Shown here one piece after another: positions 40,920 to 48,811 of a stretch of DNA of 64,000 bases. Location: the NCBI RefSeq assembly GCF_014655295.1, contig NZ_BNBI01000015.1, positions 1 through 64,000 of the forward strand, written 5' to 3'. The translations under genes were made by a program, and so were the position numbers. The DNA is from Streptomyces fumanus. Lineage in GTDB: Bacteria; Actinomycetota; Actinomycetes; Streptomycetales; Streptomycetaceae. The first letter of the stretch is position 1; every line of letters begins with the position of its first letter. Under the pieces are notes generated by a model. The model searched no databases. It was given only the letters and a program-made list of their open reading frames with translations, and was not told the DNA's origin.

Positions 40920-42308
40920 TCAGCCGAGTCCGGCCAGTCGGAGCAGGAGTTGTTTCACGTCGGTGGCCGCCACACGGTCACCGACAGCGCGGGGGGTGGA
41001 GCAGATGAGGAGCGGACCGTCGTCGTCGCTCGCGGGAAGGCGGCCGTGGCTGCCGCGAATAGGTGAGGCGTCCAGCGGCACCACCGCCATGCGGTAGCGC
41101 ATGCCGAGTTTCTTGCGGGCCAGCGCGGTGGCTGCCTTGACCTTGACATAGGGGTCGAGCGGGTCCATGAACAGCTCGACCGGGTCGTAGCCGGGTTTGC
41201 GGTGGATCTCGACCAGCCGTGCGAAGTCGGGCGCGCGGTCGTCGTCGAGCCAGTAGTAGTACGTGAACCAGGCGTCCGGTTCCGCGACGGCGACGAGTTC
41301 TCCGGCGCGCGGATGGTCGAGGTGGTGGGCCTTCTTGCCCTCGTCGTCGAGGAGCTGCTCGATGCCGGGCAGTCCGTCGAGGGCGGCGCGGGTGGCGGCG
41401 AGGTCCTCGGGGCGGCGCACGTAGACGTGGGCGATCTGGTGGTCGGCGACCGCGAAGGCGCGGGAGGCCATCGGGTCGAGGTACTCCATGCCGTCCTGCG
41501 TGTGCACCTCCAGCAGGCCGGCGCGGCGCAGGGCGCGGTTGATGTCGACGGACCGGTTCACCCGGGTGATGCCGTACTCGGACAGGGCGACGACGGTGCG
41601 TCCCTCGGCGCGGGCGTCGTCCAGGAGCGGGGCCAGGGCCGTGTCCAGGTCGGTGGCGGCCCGCAGGGAGCGGGGGTCGTCGGGGCCGAAGCGCTGGAGA
41701 TCGTAGTCGAGGTGCGGGAGGTAGCAGAGGGCCAGGTCGGGGCGGCGGGTGCGGATGATGTGCCGGGTGGCGTCGATGATCCACTGGCTGGAGACCAGGT
41801 CGGCGCCGGGTCCCCAGAAGTGGAAGAGGGGGAAGGTGCCGAATTTCTCGGTGAGTTCGTCGTGCAGGGCCGGGGGCCGGGTGTAGCAGTCGGGTTCCTT
41901 GCGGCCGTCGGCGTAGTAGACGGGACGGGGGGTGACGGTGATGTCGGTGTCGGCGCCCATGGCGTACCACCAGCAGATGTTGGCGACGGTGTAGCCGGGG
42001 TGGGCGCGGCGGGCGGCGTCCCAGAGCTTGTCGCCGGCGACGAGTCCGTTGTGCTGGCGCCACAGCAGGACGTCGCCGAGTTCGCGGAAGTACCAGCCGT
42101 TGCCGACGATGCCGTGTTCGGAGGGGAGGGCGCCGGTGAGGAAGGTGGACTGGGCGGCGCAGGTGACGGCGGGCAGGACGGTGCCGAGCGGGGCGCGGGA
42201 GCCGGACCGGCCGAGCGCCTTGAGGTGGGGCATGTGGTCGAGGAGACGGGGGGTGAGGCCGACGACGTCCAGGACCAGGAGCGGGGTGGGGCCTTCGGGT
42301 CGGGTCAC
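40920..42308 (-). CDS. Alkaline phosphatase/nucleotide pyrophosphatase-fold protein of the Ebo operon (EboF-like)
   Basis: A 462-aa member of the alkaline phosphatase superfamily, starting at a GTG that overlaps the eboE stop by 4 bp. The metal- and nucleophile-bearing region is LLVLDVVGLTPRLLDHMPHL, then VLPAVTCAAQSTFLTGALPSEHGIVGNGW with the catalytic Thr in the AVTCAAQST segment. Later metal ligands are in LPHLDYDLQRFGPDD and LSEYGI. It is the last of seven translationally coupled genes. In the Ebo cluster a phosphodiesterase/pyrophosphatase of this family is thought to process the exported metabolite. The substrate is unknown. Confidence 0.82.
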   Translation of the reverse strand: MTRPEGPTPLLVLDVVGLTPRLLDHMPHLKALGRSGSRAPLGTVLPAVTCAAQSTFLTGALPSEHGIVGNGWYFRELGDVLLWRQHNGLVAGDKLWDAARRAHPGYTVANICWWYAMGADTDITVTPRPVYYADGRKEPDCYTRPPALHDELTEKFGTFPLFHFWGPGADLVSSQWIIDATRHIIRTRRPDLALCYLPHLDYDLQRFGPDDPRSLRAATDLDTALAPLLDDARAEGRTVVALSEYGITRVNRSVDINRALRRAGLLEVHTQDGMEYLDPMASRAFAVADHQIAHVYVRRPEDLAATRAALDGLPGIEQLLDDEGKKAHHLDHPRAGELVAVAEPDAWFTYYYWLDDDRAPDFARLVEIHRKPGYDPVELFMDPLDPYVKVKAATALARKKLGMRYRMAVVPLDASPIRGSHGRLPASDDDGPLLICSTPRAVGDRVAATDVKQLLLRLAGLG

Positions 42309-43474
42309 GGCAGCTCCTTCAGGCCGAGGTCGGTGAGCAGTTCGCGGGCGAGGGTCAGCTCGGCGGCGATGCCGTCGGTGAGCTGGGCCCGGACCCGGGG
42401 CCGCAGCTCGGGCGGGAGGGCCTGCCAGGTGTAGGTCTCGACCTCCAGGTGCCGGGTGAGGGGGTGCGGGCCGCCGACCAGCTTGGTCAGGGCGGACTTC
42501 AGGACGGGGAGGGTGGAGGTGAGGGGCGCGGCGGGGTCGGCGTGCAGCGGGACGTGGAAGTGGGCCCGCCAGGGCGCCGTGTCGGGCAGGGCGTCGCCGG
42601 TGAGCGCCTCGTCGAGGTCGTCGGTGCCGGCGAGGCCGGCGGGGGTGGTGGTGCGGGTCTGGTGCAGGAAGCGGGGTTCGGCGAAGGCGGCGAGGGCCGC
42701 GCGGACCTCGGGGAGACGGGGGTGTTCGGCGTGCAGGGCGGCGGAGAGCTGCGCCTTGACGATGGGGACGCGGGCGACGCCGAGGGTGTCCAGGGCGGTG
42801 TGCGGATCTTCGAAGGAGGTGGCGAGATGGCAGGTGTCCACACAGATGCCGACGCGGTCGTGGCCGATCGCGGTGAGCGGGGTGATGGCGTCCCGGGTGG
42901 TCTCGACGACACAGCCGGGCTCGGGCTCCAGGCCGACCCGGATGGAGCGGCCGGTCAGCTCCTCCAGGGCGTCCAGGCGTTCGGCCAGGGTGAGCAGGGC
43001 GGCGCGGGCCTTCTCGGCGCGGGCGTCGTCATAGGCGGTGCGCCAGGCCAGCGGGAGGGTGGAGATGCTGCCCTCGGTGACGTCGTCGGGGAGCAGCCCG
43101 GCGAGCACACGGGCCAGAGAGGTGGTGTGGTCCAGGCGTTCGGGGTCGGCCCAGTCCGGCTGGTAGACGCGGTACTTGACCTCCTCGGCGCCGAATCCCT
43201 CGTAGGGGAAGCCGTTGAGGGTGACGACCTCCAGGCCCCGCCGGTCGAGTTCGGCGCGCAGGCCGCGCAGCGCGGACGGGTCGGTGACCAGGGCTTGGGC
43301 GGCGTCGCGGGCCAGCCACAGGCCGATGCCGAGGCGGTCCCGGCCGAGGCGGCGGCGGACCGGCTCGCAGTGGTCGCGGAGCTGGGCGAGGACGCCGTCG
43401 AGGGTCTCGGCGGGGTGCACGTTGGTGCAGTAGGCGAGGTGGACGACGGAGCCGTCGGGGTGCCGGAAGCGCAT
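42305..43474 (-). CDS. eboE: EboE: xylose isomerase-like TIM-barrel protein of the metabolite-traffic operon
   Basis: A 389-aa protein beginning with LAYCTNVHPAETLDGVLAQLRDHCEPVRRRLG, the recognisable EboE N-terminus. Barrel strands follow: VVTLNGFPYEGFGAEEVKYRVYQPDW, RVGLEPEPGCVVET, RVGICVDTCHLATSFED and, later, FLHQTRTTT. The glutamate, aspartate and histidine residues fit the metal site of sugar isomerases. It starts 3 bp after the eboB stop and overlaps the downstream phosphatase gene by 4 bp. EboE is needed for trafficking a secondary-metabolite precursor in cyanobacteria; its chemistry is not established. Confidence 0.85.
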   Translation of the reverse strand: MRFRHPDGSVVHLAYCTNVHPAETLDGVLAQLRDHCEPVRRRLGRDRLGIGLWLARDAAQALVTDPSALRGLRAELDRRGLEVVTLNGFPYEGFGAEEVKYRVYQPDWADPERLDHTTSLARVLAGLLPDDVTEGSISTLPLAWRTAYDDARAEKARAALLTLAERLDALEELTGRSIRVGLEPEPGCVVETTRDAITPLTAIGHDRVGICVDTCHLATSFEDPHTALDTLGVARVPIVKAQLSAALHAEHPRLPEVRAALAAFAEPRFLHQTRTTTPAGLAGTDDLDEALTGDALPDTAPWRAHFHVPLHADPAAPLTSTLPVLKSALTKLVGGPHPLTRHLEVETYTWQALPPELRPRVRAQLTDGIAAELTLARELLTDLGLKELP

Positions 43475-43477
43475 CGC

Positions 43478-44326
43478 TCACTCCCCGCCGCGCAGGATCG
43501 AGTTGCCCTCGTGGGTGGCGTCGGGGGCGGTGACGTCCAGGTCGAGCCGTCCGCTGAGCCCGTAGAACGCGACGGGGTTGCGCCACAGCACCCGGTCCAC
43601 GTCGTCCTCGCCGAAGCCCTCGGTGAGCATCAGGTCGGCGACCTTGCGGGTCTTCAGCGGGTCGCTGCGACCCCAGTCGGCGGCGGAGTTCACCAGCACC
43701 CGGTCGGGGCCGTACTCGCGGAGGATCGCCACCATCCGCTTCTCGTCCATCTTGGTGTCCGGATACACCGAGAAGCCGAGCCAGGCCCCGCTGTCCTTGG
43801 CCTCCTTCACGGTGGTCTCGTTGAGGTGGTCGACCAGCACCCGCTCCGGGGGCAGCGCGGACTCGCGGACCACATCGAGGGTGCGGCGCAGACCGGCCAG
43901 CTTGTCGCGGTGCGGGGTGTGCACCAGGGCGGGCAGCCCGTGGTCGGCGGCGAGCTGCAACTGGGCGGCGAGCGCGGTGTCCTCGGCCGGTGTCATCGAG
44001 TCGTAGCCGATCTCGCCGACGGCGACCACGCGGTCCTTGACGAGATAGCGGGGCAGGTCGGCGAGGACGGGGGCGCAGCGCGGGTCGTTGGCCTCCTTGG
44101 GGTTGAGGGCGATCGTGCAGTGGTGGGCGATGCCGTACTGGGCGGCGCGGAACGGCTCCCAGCCGAGGAGGGCGTCGAAGTAGTCGTGGAAGGAGGCGGG
44201 CGAGGTGCGGGGCTGGCCGAGCCAGAACGCGGGCTCGACGACGGCGCGGACACCCGCGGCGTACATGGCCTCGTAGTCGTCGGTGGTGCGGGAGGTCATG
44301 TGGATGTGGGGGTCGAAGATGCGCAT
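43478..44326 (-). CDS. eboB: EboB: TatD-family metal-dependent hydrolase
   Basis: A 282-aa amidohydrolase-fold protein. The first metal motif is FDPHIHMTS (residues ~4-12), with further ligands in AVVEPAFW, AVGEIGYDSM, LVHTPHRDK and VLVDHLNET, and a late VNSAADWGRSD aspartate. This is the TatD layout. The ATG shares one base with the eboA stop (TGATG), so translation is coupled. Within the Ebo operon it is EboB. The hydrolysed substrate is unknown; a lactone, amide or phosphotriester bond is possible for this superfamily. Confidence 0.88.
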   Translation of the reverse strand: MRIFDPHIHMTSRTTDDYEAMYAAGVRAVVEPAFWLGQPRTSPASFHDYFDALLGWEPFRAAQYGIAHHCTIALNPKEANDPRCAPVLADLPRYLVKDRVVAVGEIGYDSMTPAEDTALAAQLQLAADHGLPALVHTPHRDKLAGLRRTLDVVRESALPPERVLVDHLNETTVKEAKDSGAWLGFSVYPDTKMDEKRMVAILREYGPDRVLVNSAADWGRSDPLKTRKVADLMLTEGFGEDDVDRVLWRNPVAFYGLSGRLDLDVTAPDATHEGNSILRGGE

Positions 44327-45048
44327 CAGGACTCCTTGCCGTGGGGGCCGGCCGGGCGCCGCGACGGGGACGCGGGACCGGTCAGGGCCAGGACGCGGTG
44401 CAGGTCTTCGGGCACGGGACGGCCGGCGGCGGTGCGTTCGGCGGCGTAGTCGGCGAGCATCCGGGCGAGTTCGCCGTCCCCGTGGGACCGGCGGTCCAGA
44501 TCCGCCACATGGTCCACCGGGACGCCGGTGAACAGGCACTTCAGCACGGCGTGCCGCCACTGGTGGGCGTCGAGGTGGCGGGCCGCGTACGGTCCGACGG
44601 CGGCGGCCAGCAGCCGGGTGTCGTTGGTGCGCAGGGCGTCCTCGACGAGCGGGAGGGCCTCCGGGCCGGGCACCAGGTGGGGCAGCGCGTACAGGACGGC
44701 ACGGCGTTCGTCGGCGGTGCCCTGGTGGTAGACCCGGGCCAGCGCGTCGGTGTCGGCGCCGGCCGCGTGCAGGATCAGCACGCGGGCCGCGTCGGCATGG
44801 ACCGGGCCGCAGCGGCGGGCGGCCTCGGCCAGCCGCAGCTCCCACACGGAGATCGGCCCGTGCCCGCCGGGGTGCGTGGCCGCCTCCTCCAGTGCCTGGT
44901 CCAGCCAGGCCCGGGCGGCACCGCCCAGCCGGGCGTCGAGCGCGGTGCGCAGGTCGGCCGGGGAGGTGTGGGCGGGGGTGGTGTGGGCTGGGGTGGCCGG
45001 CTCCGAGGGCGGGTTCTGCGGGGGGTGGGTGGTGTGGGGGTGTCTCAT
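44326..45048 (-). CDS. eboA: EboA domain protein
   Basis: A 240-aa protein. After a ~30-residue Thr/Pro/His-rich tail, the body is all-helical with tandem helix-pair repeats resembling HEAT-like units: VWELRLAEAARRCGP, RVLILHAAGADTDALARVYHQGTADERRAVLYALPHL, and HQWRHAVLKCLFTGVPVDHVADLDRR. The last block is the most conserved part of the EboA family. Its start overlaps the upstream isomerase stop by 4 bp, and its stop shares one base with the eboB start. EboA has no known activity and may be a scaffold for the pathway. Confidence 0.85.
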   Translation of the reverse strand: MRHPHTTHPPQNPPSEPATPAHTTPAHTSPADLRTALDARLGGAARAWLDQALEEAATHPGGHGPISVWELRLAEAARRCGPVHADAARVLILHAAGADTDALARVYHQGTADERRAVLYALPHLVPGPEALPLVEDALRTNDTRLLAAAVGPYAARHLDAHQWRHAVLKCLFTGVPVDHVADLDRRSHGDGELARMLADYAAERTAAGRPVPEDLHRVLALTGPASPSRRPAGPHGKES

Positions 45049-46031
45049 GGGGTGCTCCCTTGTGGGGTGGCCGAGGGCACGCCGGTGGGTGGGGCGGCCG
45101 ACGGCGGTACGTCGGTGACGGCGCCGGAGGCCGCCAAGGGGGTGGTGGCCGAGGTCGCCGCCGTGTGGAGGAAGGGGAGGGAGTGGGTCGCGTAGTGGGG
45201 GCCGGCGTGGGAGTGGCGAGGGAGTTCGACGACGGTGAGGCCCTGGTAGCCGGTGGCGGCGAGGGCCGCGAGGACGGGCGGGAAGTCGATCTCGCCCTCA
45301 CCGAACGGGAGGTGTTCGTGGACGCCGCGCCGCATGTCCTCGATCTGGACGTGCCGCAGCCAGGGGCCGGCGGCGCGTACGCAGTCGGCGGGAGAGAGCG
45401 GTTCGAGGCACTGGCAGTGGCCGATGTCCAGGGTGAGACCGAGGGCCTCGGGGTCGCCGAGGGCACGGCGCAGCCGGTGGAAGTCGGTCAGGGTGCCCAG
45501 GAGGTGACCGGGCTCGGGTTCCACGGCGAGCGGGACGCCGGAGGCCGCGGCGGCGTCCACGACGGGGGCGAGGGCCTCGGCGAGGCGCTGCCACGCGGTG
45601 TCCTCGTCCGTGCCGGCGGGGGTCACGCCGCTGAAGCAGTGCACGGCGTGGGCGCCGAGGTCGGCGGCGATCCGGACGGCCCGCAGCAGCAGGTCGACGC
45701 GGCGGGCGCGGTCGTCGGGGTCAGGGTCGAGGAGGGAGGGGCCGTGTTTGCGGCGCGGGTCGAGGACATAGCGGGCGCCCGTCTCGACGGTGACCCCGAG
45801 GCCCAGCGCGGCCAGGCGGTGCGCCACCCGGCGGGTGCGGGCCGCCAGGTCCGGGGCGAGCGGGTCGAGGTGCATGTGGTCCAGGGTGAGCCCGACACCG
45901 TCGTATCCCAGGTCGGCGAGGAGCGTCAGCGCGTCGTCGAGGCGGAGGTCGGCGAGGCCGTTGGTGCCGTAGCCGAAGCGGAACGGGGGGACGGCGGGAC
46001 GGGACGGTACGGGTGGTGTGCGGCGCGTCAT
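45045..46031 (-). CDS. Sugar phosphate isomerase/epimerase family protein in the Ebo operon
   Basis: A 328-aa TIM-barrel protein of AP-endonuclease-2 type. Strands include FRFGYGTNGLADLRLDDAL, LGYDGVGLTLDHMHLD, GVPLAVEPEPGHLLG, GLTLDIGHCQCL and LRHVQIEDMRRGVHEHLPFGEGEIDF; the last has the ExD/His metal ligands and the GxGxIDF end typical of 2-keto-myo-inositol dehydratase and isomerase relatives. A ~45-residue Ala/Pro/Thr-rich tail follows and looks disordered. It overlaps both neighbours by 4 bp. With an inositol-phosphate synthase at the head of the operon, a cyclitol or keto-cyclitol substrate is plausible. Confidence 0.85.
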   Translation of the reverse strand: MTRRTPPVPSRPAVPPFRFGYGTNGLADLRLDDALTLLADLGYDGVGLTLDHMHLDPLAPDLAARTRRVAHRLAALGLGVTVETGARYVLDPRRKHGPSLLDPDPDDRARRVDLLLRAVRIAADLGAHAVHCFSGVTPAGTDEDTAWQRLAEALAPVVDAAAASGVPLAVEPEPGHLLGTLTDFHRLRRALGDPEALGLTLDIGHCQCLEPLSPADCVRAAGPWLRHVQIEDMRRGVHEHLPFGEGEIDFPPVLAALAATGYQGLTVVELPRHSHAGPHYATHSLPFLHTAATSATTPLAASGAVTDVPPSAAPPTGVPSATPQGSTP

Positions 46032-47359
46032 GTGATGCTCACCTTCCTCGCGAACCGCCGGCCCAGTGGGGCGAGCCCCGCGACCACCGCCGCGAGGGCG
46101 CCGGCTCCGGCACGGGCGGCGAGGGCGGCCTGGAGGGGGATCGTGGCGCGGATACCGCCGCCGACGGCGCGTTGGGTGAGCGGGGGTGAGGGGTTGAGGG
46201 CGGCGTGGAGATAGGGGCGGGCGGCCGTGGCGGCGTAGACGGCGGCGAGGGCGGTGGCCAGGGGCTCACGGCTGCTGCCGGGGCGCGCTCCTGGACGCCG
46301 GAGCAGGGGGCCCGCGGTCCCGGGGCCGCGCCGGGAGCCGCCATCGGTGCCTGGGCCGGTGCCCGGTCCGGTGCCTCGGCCGGTGCCCGGTCCGGTGCCT
46401 GGGCCACCGAGGGCGGGTGGCGTACCGTGCTCCGCCCCGGGGCCGGGCGCTGGGCCGCCGGGGCGCCGGGCGGTGTCCGGTGCCGTGGGGGCCGGGCCGG
46501 TGGCCGTCGGGGTGGGGCCCGGCAGGCCGCGGGAGGCTGCTTCCCGTCGGCCTGCCGGGTGTCGGGTGGGGTGCCGGGCCGTCAGGCGGGTCAGTACGGC
46601 GGTGGTGGCCAGGGCCGCGAGGGGGGCCAGCGCCGAGCCGCCCGTGGTCTCGCGGCGGGAGACGGTCGTGACCGCGAGGGTGTGGGTGCCGAGGAGCGCC
46701 GCCGAGGGCAGCGCCGGGCGGACCCGGCCGGTGGTGGCGGCGCCCAGGAGGAGGTCCAGGGCGCGGGCTCCGGCCATGGCGACGGGGCCGGCCGGGGTGT
46801 GCTTCAGGGTGAGGTCGTAGGCCCAGACGGTCGCCGCGAGGGGCGTGGCCACGGCGAGCGCGGGGCGGCCGGCGCGTGCGGCGAGGGCCAGTCCGGCCGC
46901 GGTGAGGGCGCAGGCGGCGGTGAGGGCGGTGGACGGGTGGACGCGGCCGGAGGGGAGGGGGCGGTGGGGGCGTTCGGCGGCGTCCTCGGTGCGGTCGGCC
47001 CAGTCGTTGAGGACCATGCCGGCCTCGTACAGGCAGAGGGAGGAACCGATGGCCAGGAGGGTGCGGGGTCCGGGCCGGGCCCCGGCCGCGGCGACGCCGG
47101 CCAGGGCGTCGCCGGGGACGGTGAACAGGGCCGGCAGGCGGAGCAGTTCGGCCCAGGCGAGCGCACGGGAGGGGCGGCTGTCACCCGCGCCCGCGTCTCC
47201 GCGCGCCGTGGCGGCCCCCGTCGCACCGCCGCGCGCCGCCACGCCGAGGGCCCCCGCGCCGACGGCCCCGGCAGCGGCGTCAGCAACCCCGGAACCGGTG
47301 ACCCCGGCACGAGCGCCTCCCACCTGGGAAACCTCGGTCACCCCCCTCCCCCGGCTCAC
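46028..47359 (-). CDS. eboC: UbiA-family prenyltransferase (EboC-like) with an internal low-complexity insert
   Basis: A 443-aa membrane protein. The GTG at 47359 overlaps the inositol-phosphate synthase stop by 4 bp (GTGA), which fixes the start within a much longer open frame. UbiA features are ELLRLPALFTVPGDALAGVA, the first Asp motif NDWADRTEDAAERPHRPLPSG, and YDLTLKHTPAGPVAMAGARALDLLLGA with the second polar motif. Between the TM segments near residues ~270-340 lies a Gly/Pro/Thr-rich insert containing five 12-bp repeats. EboC-type proteins prenylate or modify a precursor for traffic across the membrane. The acceptor is unknown; a cyclitol is possible. Confidence 0.85.
   Translation of the reverse strand: MSRGRGVTEVSQVGGARAGVTGSGVADAAAGAVGAGALGVAARGGATGAATARGDAGAGDSRPSRALAWAELLRLPALFTVPGDALAGVAAAGARPGPRTLLAIGSSLCLYEAGMVLNDWADRTEDAAERPHRPLPSGRVHPSTALTAACALTAAGLALAARAGRPALAVATPLAATVWAYDLTLKHTPAGPVAMAGARALDLLLGAATTGRVRPALPSAALLGTHTLAVTTVSRRETTGGSALAPLAALATTAVLTRLTARHPTRHPAGRREAASRGLPGPTPTATGPAPTAPDTARRPGGPAPGPGAEHGTPPALGGPGTGPGTGRGTGPGTGPGTDGGSRRGPGTAGPLLRRPGARPGSSREPLATALAAVYAATAARPYLHAALNPSPPLTQRAVGGGIRATIPLQAALAARAGAGALAAVVAGLAPLGRRFARKVSIT
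46346..46405. repeat. Five tandem 12-bp repeats inside the UbiA gene
   Basis: Units GGTGCCTGGGCC, GGTGCCCGGTCC, GGTGCCTCGGCC, GGTGCCCGGTCC and GGTGCCTGGGCC run head-to-tail. On the coding (minus) strand they encode a GTGP/GTGR repeat. Unit length is a multiple of 3, so copy number can vary without breaking the frame. Confidence 0.9.
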
Positions 47360-48639
47360 CGACGCTCCCCGGCCTCGGCACCGACACCGGCCTCGGCACC
47401 ACCGGCCTCGGCACCACCACCGGCACCGGCATCCCTCACGGCCGCCCTCGCAGGCGTCAGCGGTGGCGCCGCGTCCCGCAGCCGTTCCGCGAACGCCATC
47501 AGCTCGGCGTACTGCTCCCCCAGACCGGACGGGCCGTCGCCCACCGGGTCCTTGAAGTAGAAACCCAGTTCGCGGAGGGGTCCGGAGCAGCCGCGTTCGT
47601 GGGCGCGGGCGGTGAGGCGGGCGAGGTCGAGGACGAGCGGGGCGGCGAGCGCGGAGTCGCAGCCCTGCCAGATGGTCTGGAGGATCATGCGGGAGCCGAG
47701 GAAGCCGTCGAAGGCGACGTGGTCCCAGGCGGTCTTGAAGTCGCCGAGCGAGGGGACGTCGTCGATGTGGACCTCGCCCTCGACGGGGGCGCCGAGGGTG
47801 TCGGCGAGGACGCGTTCCTTGCCGGCGTTCTTCGCCGCCGCGGCGGCGGGGTCGGCGAGGGCGGCGCCGTCGCCGCCGCCGAGGAGGTTGGTGCCGGACC
47901 AGGCCCGGACACTGAGGGCCCGCTGGGCGAACATCGGGCCGAGGACGGACCGCAGCAGCGTCTGGCCGGTCTTGCCGTCGCGGCCCGCGTACGGCAGACC
48001 ACTGGCGTCCGCCTCGGCGGCCAAGGAGGGGTGATGGAGGCCGGTGGAGGGGGTGAAGTTGACGTACGGGCAGCCGGCGCGCAGGGCCGCCGCCGCGTAG
48101 AGGGAGCTGGGCGGCAGGTCGCGGCCAGTGGCGAGCGGTTCGGTGGACGCCACGTTGACGACCACGGTCCGCGCCACTCCCGTACGGCGCGTGAAGTCGC
48201 GGATGTCGGCGGCGAAGGCGGTGATCAGTTCCTCGGTGGTCCGGGTGTCGCCGGGCAGGGGTCCGCCGGGGCGTACCTCCCGTTCGGCGGCGGCCAGTTC
48301 GGCGTGGACGGCGGAGGGCAGGCCGGGGGGCAGGACACCGCCGGCGGCCAGGGTCTCGGCCCGCTTCGGCAGGGGGCAGTCCACGGTGTCGTGGCCGCCG
48401 AAGACCAGGGCGGCGAGGGGCGGGAGTCCGGAGCTGGCGAACTGGGGGGCCTCGGTGACCATGCCGGTCGGGGGGTGCAGTCCGGCGGTGACGGCGGCGG
48501 CGCCCGCCACCACGGTGGTGGCGACGGAACCGCGCGCGCCGATCAGCCACACACCGGTACGGGAGTCGGAGGACGAAGAAGAGGAGGAATTGGAAGAGGA
48601 AGGGGAGAGGGAGGTGGAAGGGGAAGAGGACGCGGACAT
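47356..48639 (-). CDS. Inositol-3-phosphate synthase family protein heading the Ebo operon
   Basis: A 427-aa protein from ATG 48639 with AAGGAGG 6 bp upstream. A ~25-residue Ser-rich N-terminus is followed by the NAD-binding loop VWLIGARGSVATTVVAGAAAV. Synthase blocks follow: VFGGHDTVDCPLPKRAETLA, VNVASTEP, PYVNFTPSTG, YAGRDGKTGQTLLRSVLGPMF, NLLGGGDGAAL and DYK-equivalent region GDFKTAWDHVAFDGFLG. The family cyclises glucose-6-phosphate to inositol-3-phosphate. Canonical Ebo operons carry a dehydroquinate-synthase-like cyclase (EboD); here a different sugar-phosphate cyclase occupies that role, suggesting an inositol-derived product. Confidence 0.88.
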   Translation of the reverse strand: MSASSSPSTSLSPSSSNSSSSSSSDSRTGVWLIGARGSVATTVVAGAAAVTAGLHPPTGMVTEAPQFASSGLPPLAALVFGGHDTVDCPLPKRAETLAAGGVLPPGLPSAVHAELAAAEREVRPGGPLPGDTRTTEELITAFAADIRDFTRRTGVARTVVVNVASTEPLATGRDLPPSSLYAAAALRAGCPYVNFTPSTGLHHPSLAAEADASGLPYAGRDGKTGQTLLRSVLGPMFAQRALSVRAWSGTNLLGGGDGAALADPAAAAAKNAGKERVLADTLGAPVEGEVHIDDVPSLGDFKTAWDHVAFDGFLGSRMILQTIWQGCDSALAAPLVLDLARLTARAHERGCSGPLRELGFYFKDPVGDGPSGLGEQYAELMAFAERLRDAAPPLTPARAAVRDAGAGGGAEAGGAEAGVGAEAGERR

Positions 48640-48754
48640 GGGCAGCCTCCTTGTCGAACGCGTCATGGTGGAACCCCGGAGACACCGGGCGAGGCACGGC
48701 CCCCCGAAGAATCAGGCACCCCCGGAGGGCCAAGCGCCCCCCGGAGGGCCCGGT

Positions 48755-48792
48755 GGCGGCGGGCGGGGGTCCGGCGTCCCCCGCCCGCCGCC
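48755..48792 (-). terminator. Terminator between the sugar-utilisation block and the Ebo operon
   Basis: GGCGGCGGGCGGGGG (48755-48769) and CCCCCGCCCGCCGCC (48778-48792) form a perfect 15-bp stem with an 8-nt loop, 20 bp beyond the stop of the ThuA/DUF1080 protein gene. Confidence 0.85.
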
Positions 48793-48811
48793 GTCTGTGG
48801 CCCCGAGGGGG

